The notes beneath the pieces were generated by a model, which did not search any database, was not told the DNA's origin, and saw nothing but the letters and a program-made list of their open reading frames with translations. This document shows, piece after piece, positions 6,758 to 11,201 of a stretch of DNA of 11,201 nt. Every line of letters starts with the position of its first letter. The first letter of the stretch is position 1. The position numbers and the translations under genes are program-made. The stretch comes from Elusimicrobia bacterium CG08_land_8_20_14_0_20_59_10 (lineage in GTDB: Bacteria > Elusimicrobiota > Elusimicrobia > Elusimicrobiales > UBA9959). The stretch spans positions 1 to 11,201 of the forward strand of contig PEXO01000205.1 of NCBI GenBank assembly GCA_002779045.1, in the 5' to 3' direction.

Positions 6758-8152
6758 TCAGGCGGCCTGCTCCGCGGGCTTGAGCCTGGCGGTGAAATGC
6801 GGCAGTATCTCCGGCGCCTCCACCACTTCAAGCCCTTTTATCCCGGCGGGGTTTTTGGCCAGCAGGCCGAAAACCTCTATAACGTAGTCTATGTGGCTCT
6901 GGGTATATACCCGGCGCGGTATGGCCAGGCGGACCAGCTCCATGGGGGCGGCCTGGAAGCGCCCGTTCTTGTCGCGTTTGCCGAACATCAGCGTGCCTAT
7001 TTCCACGCTGCGTATGCCGCCCTCCAGGTACAGCGCGCAGGCCAGCGCCTGGGCGGGGAAATTCTCCGGCTTGATATGCGGCAGGAATTTCTTGGCGTTG
7101 ACATAGACGCCGTGGCCGCCGGGAGGGTTTATTATCGGTACGCCGTGCTTCAGCAGCCCTTCGCCGAGGTAGGCCGAGGAGCGGATGCGGTACTGCAGGT
7201 AGCTTTCCTCCAGCACCTCCCGCAGGCCTATGGCTATAGCCTCGAGGTCGCGCCCGGCCAGGCCGCCGTAGGTGTTGAACCCCTCGGTAAGTATCAGCAG
7301 CTGGCGGGCTTTCGCGGACCAGTCGCGGTTGTTCAGGGCCAGGAACCCGCCTATATTGACCAGCGCGTCCTTTTTGGCGCTCATCCAGGTCCCGTCGGCC
7401 AGTTCGAACATCTCCTGGGCTATCTCGCGTACCGGGCACTGCGCGTAGCCTTTCTCGCGCAGCTTTATGAAATAGGCGTTCTCGGCGAAGCGCGCGCAGT
7501 CCAGGAACATGGGAATGCCGTGCCTGCGGCACAGTTCCTGCACGGCCTTGAGGTTCTCCATGGAGACCGGCTGGCCGCCGAGGGAATTATTCGTGACCGT
7601 CATCACGGCCAGGGGGATGTTCTTCGCGCCCTTTTCCTTTATGAAGCGCTCCATCGCGGCCACGTCGGCATTGCCTTTGAAAGGCGCCGGCTTGTCGAAG
7701 TCCAGGGCCTCCTTCACCGGGAAGTCCACGGCGGCCGCCCCGGAGAATTCCACGTTGGCGCGCGTGGTGTCGAAGTGGGAATTGGCGATTATATACCTGC
7801 CCTTGCCGCCTATCACCGTAAAGAGTATCTTCTCCGCGGCCCGGCCCTGGTGCACGGGGATAACCTCGGCGAACCCGGTCAGGTCCTTTATTTCGTTTTC
7901 GAAATTATAATAGCTGCGCGCCCCGGCGTAGGATTCGTCGCCCACCATGATGCCGCCCCACTGCGCGGCGCTCATGGCGCCGGTGCCGCTGTCGGTCAGC
8001 AGGTCTATAAGCACTTTTTCCGCCCGTATGTTGAAAAGGTTGTAATGCGCGGTTTCAAGTATATTGTGCCGCTCTTCACGCGTGGTCAGGCCCAGCGGTT
8101 CCACGCTCTTTATCTTGAAGGGCTCTATTATCGTCTTCCATTCATGTTCCAT
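6758..8152 (-). CDS. tnaA: Tryptophanase (tryptophan indole-lyase)
   Basis: This 464-residue cytoplasmic PLP enzyme splits L-tryptophan into indole, pyruvate and ammonia. The family signatures are IDLLTDSGTGAMS (49-61), GDESYAGARSYY (71-82), the VHQGR loop (100-104), GGQPVS (192-197), LDCARFAENAYFIK (217-230) and the PLP lysine K261 in MSAKKD (257-262). The closest alternative is tyrosine phenol-lyase. At positions that separate the two families as I recall them, this protein has the tryptophanase residue: Asp128 in FDTT (phenol-lyase has Thr), Ile385 in VEIG (phenol-lyase has Arg) and His452 in PHFTARL (phenol-lyase has Phe). The length matches E. coli TnaA (471). The ATG at 8152 is chosen because MEHEW aligns with the family N-terminus and GGAG lies nine bases upstream; the reading frame stays open 32 codons further into the preceding gene. 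It follows the DUF1646 gene by 17 bases. Confidence 0.93.
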   Translation of the reverse strand: MEHEWKTIIEPFKIKSVEPLGLTTREERHNILETAHYNLFNIRAEKVLIDLLTDSGTGAMSAAQWGGIMVGDESYAGARSYYNFENEIKDLTGFAEVIPVHQGRAAEKILFTVIGGKGRYIIANSHFDTTRANVEFSGAAAVDFPVKEALDFDKPAPFKGNADVAAMERFIKEKGAKNIPLAVMTVTNNSLGGQPVSMENLKAVQELCRRHGIPMFLDCARFAENAYFIKLREKGYAQCPVREIAQEMFELADGTWMSAKKDALVNIGGFLALNNRDWSAKARQLLILTEGFNTYGGLAGRDLEAIAIGLREVLEESYLQYRIRSSAYLGEGLLKHGVPIINPPGGHGVYVNAKKFLPHIKPENFPAQALACALYLEGGIRSVEIGTLMFGKRDKNGRFQAAPMELVRLAIPRRVYTQSHIDYVIEVFGLLAKNPAGIKGLEVVEAPEILPHFTARLKPAEQAA

Positions 8153-8169
8153 AAAAGTATTCTCCGTTC

Positions 8170-9219
8170 TTATTTCACCAAAATGGTCATCAGCAGAAAA
8201 TACACAGTCATCCCGACGGCGCCGTAAGGCAGGGCGGCCCGGGCCCACTCCCGTGATTTTATGCCGAGTTTCGCCGCGCTGATGATGTTAGGGATATTAC
8301 CGGGGATCAGCATGCCCCCGGAGATCAGCAGGCCCATTAGGATGAAGGTTATCTGGCGGTCGGTCATCGCCGGGGTTATTTCAGCGGCGGCCAGCGTGGC
8401 ATTGTCGAGGACCGCGGACACGGAGTTGGCCCAGTAAAGGGCCCAGGTCGGCATCTGAGCCATGAAACGTTCGGCCAACGGCGCTATGCCCGCGCCCAGG
8501 AAGATGAGCGCCATTACGAAGAGATAGACCTTGCCGGCGCGCACCAGGATATCCTTCGGGGTGTCGTGGCGGTCCCTTCTCAGCCCGTGCTGTCCCGGGC
8601 GCGCGGGCACGGCGAAGCGCGCGGCCATCGCGGCCGAAACAATGACCCCGGGCAGTATCCAGAAACCCACCTGTTTTATCAGGTAGAAGAAATCCGCCTG
8701 GTGCGGCATGCCGCGGAGCTTGGCCACCACTATAGTTGAGAGCGGCTCTCCCAGCGGGGTCAGCGCCGCCCCCAGCCCTATGGCATAGCAGGCGAATACT
8801 GTTATCTTTATCTCATGTTCACGCTCCATCTTGAGCAGGGAAATTATTTCCGCCAGCATGATGGCGCTTATTACGGCGGTAAACAGGCTGGAGCCTATCC
8901 CCAGCGCGAAAACTATGGTGAAAATAGTCCATTTAAGACCGAGCTTGGCGGTCATGGCGCCCAGCCAGCCTTTCAAATGCGGGCGCACGGCGCGGAAAAG
9001 CCAGCCCACGCAGGCCACGGCCGCCGTTATGGCCAGCGGTTCTTCAAGGGCTTCCTTTATGAGGTGGAGGCTCCAGAGGCCGGAGATGCTCACTGCGGCC
9101 AGGCCCATGGCGAAAAGGAAGGCCTCCAGGTCTTCTTCAACGCGCTTTACGGAAAAGGGAAGAACGAGCGTCATTGCCATCACCACCGCAAGTCCAGCGA
9201 TAATCAGATAGTCGGACAT
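8170..9219 (-). CDS. DUF1646 family membrane protein, ion-transporter-like
   Basis: This 349-residue polytopic membrane protein has about ten hydrophobic segments and resembles the DUF1646 family, distant relatives of the NhaD/ArsB/citrate ion-transporter superfamily. Seen signatures are IGLGAALTPLGEPLSTIVV (147-165), SVSAVLDNATLAAAE (266-280) and GGMLIPGNIPNIISA (301-315). The two proline/asparagine-rich loops TPLGEP and GNIPNI probably form the two halves of the transport site, as in NhaD-type carriers. The ATG at 9219 is preferred over the TTG at 9225 because AAGG lies six bases before it. The gene leads the minus-strand cluster and sits 17 bases ahead of tryptophanase, so it may import tryptophan, export indole or ammonia, or move sodium or protons. 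No known substrate can be assigned from sequence. Confidence 0.75.
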   Translation of the reverse strand: MSDYLIIAGLAVVMAMTLVLPFSVKRVEEDLEAFLFAMGLAAVSISGLWSLHLIKEALEEPLAITAAVACVGWLFRAVRPHLKGWLGAMTAKLGLKWTIFTIVFALGIGSSLFTAVISAIMLAEIISLLKMEREHEIKITVFACYAIGLGAALTPLGEPLSTIVVAKLRGMPHQADFFYLIKQVGFWILPGVIVSAAMAARFAVPARPGQHGLRRDRHDTPKDILVRAGKVYLFVMALIFLGAGIAPLAERFMAQMPTWALYWANSVSAVLDNATLAAAEITPAMTDRQITFILMGLLISGGMLIPGNIPNIISAAKLGIKSREWARAALPYGAVGMTVYFLLMTILVK

Positions 9220-9281
9220 AAACAACCTTGTGACCGCAGGGGCGCGTTAATAAGATCGCCCGGGCGGAGGATGGCGGCCAT
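9204..9281 (-). CDS. Possible 25-codon upstream reading frame
   Basis: An ATG at 9281 on the minus strand opens a 25-codon frame that ends at a TGA (9206-9204) inside the DUF1646 gene, out of frame with it. AGGA lies five bases before this ATG, a better ribosome site than most in this window. Its peptide begins MAAILRPGDL and contains no tryptophan, so it does not look like a TnaC leader peptide. It may be chance; translation through it would run over the DUF1646 start and could couple or block it. Confidence 0.25.
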   Translation of the reverse strand: MAAILRPGDLINAPLRSQGCLCPTI

Positions 9282-9296
9282 GCCTATCCTATCATT

Positions 9297-9305
9297 TGCT
9301 ACAAT
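9297..9305 (+). promoter_or_regulatory. Extended -10 promoter for the patatin operon
   Basis: TTGCTACAAT contains an extended -10 element (TGC then TACAAT at 9300-9305). A start near 9312 would leave a leader of about 30 bases before the ATG at 9343. The box shares two bases with the minus-strand TATAAT box, so the two divergent promoters overlap directly. No good -35 box is seen. Confidence 0.45.
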
Positions 9306-9309
9306 TATA
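9304..9309 (-). promoter_or_regulatory. -10 box for the DUF1646-tryptophanase cluster
   Basis: TATAAT is perfect on the minus strand about 85 bases before the DUF1646 ATG. The -35 region is poor (TTACGG or TTTACG at a stretched spacing). It is the best -10 candidate for the five-gene minus-strand cluster and would give a leader of nearly 80 bases that includes the small upstream frame. Confidence 0.4.
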
Positions 9310-9342
9310 TTTTATTACTTTACGAGGCCGTAAAAAAGCGTT

Positions 9343-10275
9343 ATGTTCAAATTCAGGCGACCGATAGGGCTCTTTTTATGCGGCGGCGGCGCGCTGGGCG
9401 CCTGGCAGTCCGGGGTGCTGGCCGCTCTGGTGCAGCGGGGGCTGCATTTTGACGCGGTAGCGGGCTTCAGCATAGGCTCGCTCAACGGGGCCGCCTACTG
9501 TTACAATATGACCGGGGAACTGCGCCAGACCTGGCGGGACCTCAAGCCCGCCACCATACTTTCCCTCAGGCCGCGCTATAACCGCATCCCGCTGGAGCTT
9601 TACCAGCAGGACGGCGGAAATATCCTCAACAAGGTGAATTTTTTCTTCCAGAACAGGCTGGCCAAGATAAATCTTTTTTCGAACAAGCTGGTCTATGATT
9701 TCCTCAACGGCTGGCTGGCGCGCAGCGGGCCGCAGTTCCCGCGCAATATAAAGTTCTACGTGATAAGCCACGCCGTGGAGCTGAAGCTGCCCTATATAGC
9801 GCGCTTTGACGGGTCCACGCAGAGCCCGACGCTGTCCCTCAACGACGCGCTTATGGCGAGCTGCGCCATCCCCATGGTCTTTCAGCCGGTGAAGGTGAAG
9901 GAACACGGCCGGGAGTACCACCTGGTGGACGGCGGCGTGATAGGCATCGCCACGATAAACCTGAATTTTTTCGAAGGCTGCCGCACCGTGGTAATGATCT
10001 CCAATTCCAGGCCCGAAGACCTGGATTTCCCGGCGAGGGGGCCGTTCAGTTATTTCGAGGCCCGGGCCCGGCGCATGCTGGCGCTGCACGTGCAGAAGAT
10101 CTACGAATCCCGCGTCTTCATTAAATCAGATCCGGAGGTGTACCTGGTAAAGCCGCCGATGGACCTGGGGCTGAACCTGCTGGAGTTCAACGCAGAGAAA
10201 TGCGTAAAGGCTTTTGATATCGGCGAGGCCGAGGCCGGGAGATTCCTTCATAACGTGGAGCAGGCCAATAGGTAA
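9343..10275 (+). CDS. Patatin-like phospholipase
   Basis: This 310-residue protein is a serine lipid acyl hydrolase of the patatin/RssA type, expected to release fatty acids from phospholipids or other lipids. The glycine-rich oxyanion loop is CGGGALGAWQSG (13-24), the nucleophile elbow is GFSIG with Ser43, and the catalytic Asp196 is in VDGGV. The catalytic dyad is complete, so it is probably active. There is no signal peptide or membrane segment, so it is likely cytoplasmic or peripheral. The remaining C-terminal half (about 200-310) has no added domain that I recognise, such as a cNMP-binding or POTRA region. The ATG at 9343 gives the standard N-terminus; its ribosome site is poor, with GAGG about 15 bases away. 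The next gene starts one base after the stop, so both are co-transcribed. The lipid substrate is unknown. Confidence 0.9.
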   Translation: MFKFRRPIGLFLCGGGALGAWQSGVLAALVQRGLHFDAVAGFSIGSLNGAAYCYNMTGELRQTWRDLKPATILSLRPRYNRIPLELYQQDGGNILNKVNFFFQNRLAKINLFSNKLVYDFLNGWLARSGPQFPRNIKFYVISHAVELKLPYIARFDGSTQSPTLSLNDALMASCAIPMVFQPVKVKEHGREYHLVDGGVIGIATINLNFFEGCRTVVMISNSRPEDLDFPARGPFSYFEARARRMLALHVQKIYESRVFIKSDPEVYLVKPPMDLGLNLLEFNAEKCVKAFDIGEAEAGRFLHNVEQANR

Positions 10276-10276
10276 T

Positions 10277-11119
10277 ATGCCGGAACTAAGCCCTTTACTC
10301 CTGGCCGGCCTCCTGGTGTTCGGCGCTTTCATCGGCCTGCTCGGTTCCGCGCTGGGGATCGGCGGCGGGTTCTTCATGGTGCCTTTTCTGGTACTGGTGC
10401 TGGACGTGCCTATCCACCAGGCGGTGGCCGCGTCCCTGGTGGCCATAACGGCCTCTTCCAGCGCGGTGGCCGCGGTCAACGTGGAAAGGGGCCTGGCCAA
10501 TGTCAGGCTGGGGATAACGCTGGAGGTGACCACGGCGCTCGGTTCCATAGCGGGAGCGCTTCTGGCCAGCCGTCTGCCCCCGGGTGCTATGCGCTTTATG
10601 TTCGCCATAATGCTTTTCCCGGTTTCAGCCATGATGTTCGTAAAGGGCCGCCGCGGCCCGGCAAAAGCGTCCGGCGCCCGGGAGGCCGGGCCCCGCGCCG
10701 CCGCCACGCCTTTCGACTCCGCTTTTTTCGACCCGGCGCTCTGCGCGCATACCCCGTACCGGGTGCGCAATATGGTCCCGGCTTCTTTTATCTCGTTCTT
10801 TGCCGGTTCCCTTTCCGGCCTGCTCGGCATCGGCGGCGGCGTGGTGCAGGTGCCTTTGATGAACCTGTTGTGCGGGGTGCCGATGAAGGCCGCCGCGGCG
10901 ACCAGCAATTTTATAATAGGCGTTTCGGCCGCCGCCAGCGCGCTGGTATATTTCCGCAGGGGGCTGGTGCCGCTGGAGATCACGGGGATCATAGTGGCGG
11001 GCGTGCTTTTAGGTTCTTTTTTCGGCATCTACGCTTTGTACCGCGCCCGGGCGGAGAAGCTGCAGCTGGTCTTTTCGGCCCTTATACTGCTGGTCGCCGT
11101 GAAGATGCTCGCGGGGTAA
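10277..11119 (+). CDS. TauE/SafE family permease
   Basis: This 280-residue inner-membrane protein belongs to the TauE/SafE (DUF81) family, whose known members export or import sulfonates, sulfite or related organic anions. It has the internal duplication of the family. The first repeat is GSALGIGGGFFMVPFL (23-38) followed by QAVAASL and a second helix; the second is SGLLGIGGGVVQVPL (180-194) followed by KAAAATSNF. A hydrophilic central loop of about 35 residues (124-160), rich in Ala, Arg and Pro, separates the halves. About eight membrane segments are apparent. The ATG at 10277 is one base after the patatin stop. The frame is open to 10214, but that extension overlaps the patatin gene and lacks a membrane-protein character. 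A probable DUF1634 gene follows after three bases. The substrate cannot be told from sequence. Confidence 0.88.
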   Translation: MPELSPLLLAGLLVFGAFIGLLGSALGIGGGFFMVPFLVLVLDVPIHQAVAASLVAITASSSAVAAVNVERGLANVRLGITLEVTTALGSIAGALLASRLPPGAMRFMFAIMLFPVSAMMFVKGRRGPAKASGAREAGPRAAATPFDSAFFDPALCAHTPYRVRNMVPASFISFFAGSLSGLLGIGGGVVQVPLMNLLCGVPMKAAAATSNFIIGVSAAASALVYFRRGLVPLEITGIIVAGVLLGSFFGIYALYRARAEKLQLVFSALILLVAVKMLAG

Positions 11120-11122
11120 AGG

Positions 11123-11201
11123 ATGAAAAAAACCGGTTTTTCCGAAAAGGACTTTTCCCGGCTGATACAGCGCACGCTGTTGTCGGGGGTGGCCCTCTGT
11201 G
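11123..11201 (+). CDS. Start of a probable DUF1634 membrane protein (cut by window end)
   Basis: Only 26 codons are in the window, beginning MKKTGFSEKDFSRLIQR and then turning hydrophobic (TLLSGVALC), as at the start of a first membrane helix. The ATG is three bases after the TauE/SafE stop, with GGGG six bases upstream and AGG directly before it. DUF1634 proteins are frequent neighbours of TauE/SafE permeases and have a similar charged N-terminus before the first helix. The identification rests on that context and this short match, so it is provisional. Confidence 0.55.
   Translation, partial: MKKTGFSEKDFSRLIQRTLLSGVALC

Noticed and set aside
6797..8227. Long open frame (about 476 codons) on the plus strand opposite tryptophanase
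   Set aside because: It is the antisense shadow of a clearly recognised enzyme. Its translation is rich in Gly, Ala, His, Arg and Gln without any motif, which is what high-GC codon bias produces.
6758..8248. Tyrosine phenol-lyase as an alternative for the PLP enzyme
   Set aside because: Three residues that separate the families (Asp128, Ile385, His452) are all of the tryptophanase kind.
9257..9266. Palindrome CGCCCGGGCG in the divergent promoter region
   Set aside because: It has no loop, lies in no clear relation to either -10 box, and such GC palindromes are common in this composition.
9220..9342. TnaC-like tryptophan-sensing leader peptide upstream of the transporter-tryptophanase cluster
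   Set aside because: The only reasonable small frame has no tryptophan codon and no TnaC-like ending.
10126..11028. Long open frame (about 300 codons) on the minus strand opposite the patatin end and permease
   Set aside because: It runs antisense across two real genes and gives a low-complexity Pro/Ala/Ser/Arg protein.

Overview
This is a gene-dense bacterial chromosomal window of high GC content (roughly 60% by eye). It holds eight complete protein genes, one gene cut by the right edge, and about 185 bases of non-coding DNA at the left edge. There are no tRNA or rRNA genes, no CRISPR array, no transposase and no phage gene. Isoleucine is often written ATA and arginine sometimes AGG despite the high GC. 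Together with the weak Shine-Dalgarno sites and the gene mix, this suggests a poorly cultured Gram-negative lineage such as Elusimicrobiota. That placement is an impression, not a proof.

Layout. Bases 1-185 are non-coding and end in an extended -10 promoter that lies almost on the first start codon. Bases 186-1939 (+) carry a translationally coupled pair: a DPM1/GtrB-like family 2 glycosyltransferase and a WecA/MraY-like polyprenyl-phosphate sugar-1-phosphate transferase. This pair probably begins a lipid-linked glycan. Bases 1968-9219 (-) carry five genes in one direction. In transcription order they are a DUF1646 ion-transporter-like membrane protein, tryptophanase, a GlcD-GlcE fused FAD oxidase, a GlcF-like iron-sulfur protein and a GAF/HD-GYP c-di-GMP phosphodiesterase. 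A 123-base divergent promoter region (9220-9342) follows. Bases 9343-11201 (+) carry a patatin-like lipase, a TauE/SafE permease and the start of a probable DUF1634 membrane protein.

How the genes may work together. The minus-strand cluster looks catabolic. Tryptophanase makes pyruvate, ammonia and indole, and the GlcDE/GlcF complex would oxidise a 2-hydroxyacid such as D-lactate or glycolate and pass electrons to the membrane. The DUF1646 protein, 17 bases upstream of tryptophanase, is a candidate transporter for this pathway. The HD-GYP gene at the distal end seems to have its own promoter, so it may be expressed independently.

Most interesting points: the GlcD-GlcE fusion with a shortened GlcE part; tryptophanase paired with an uncharacterised transporter family; a possible 25-codon upstream reading frame in the leader of that operon; two apparently leaderless genes with extended -10 promoters; an identical 11-base sequence directly before two start codons; and divergent promoters whose -10 boxes overlap. 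I did not find a clearly new defence or mobile system.
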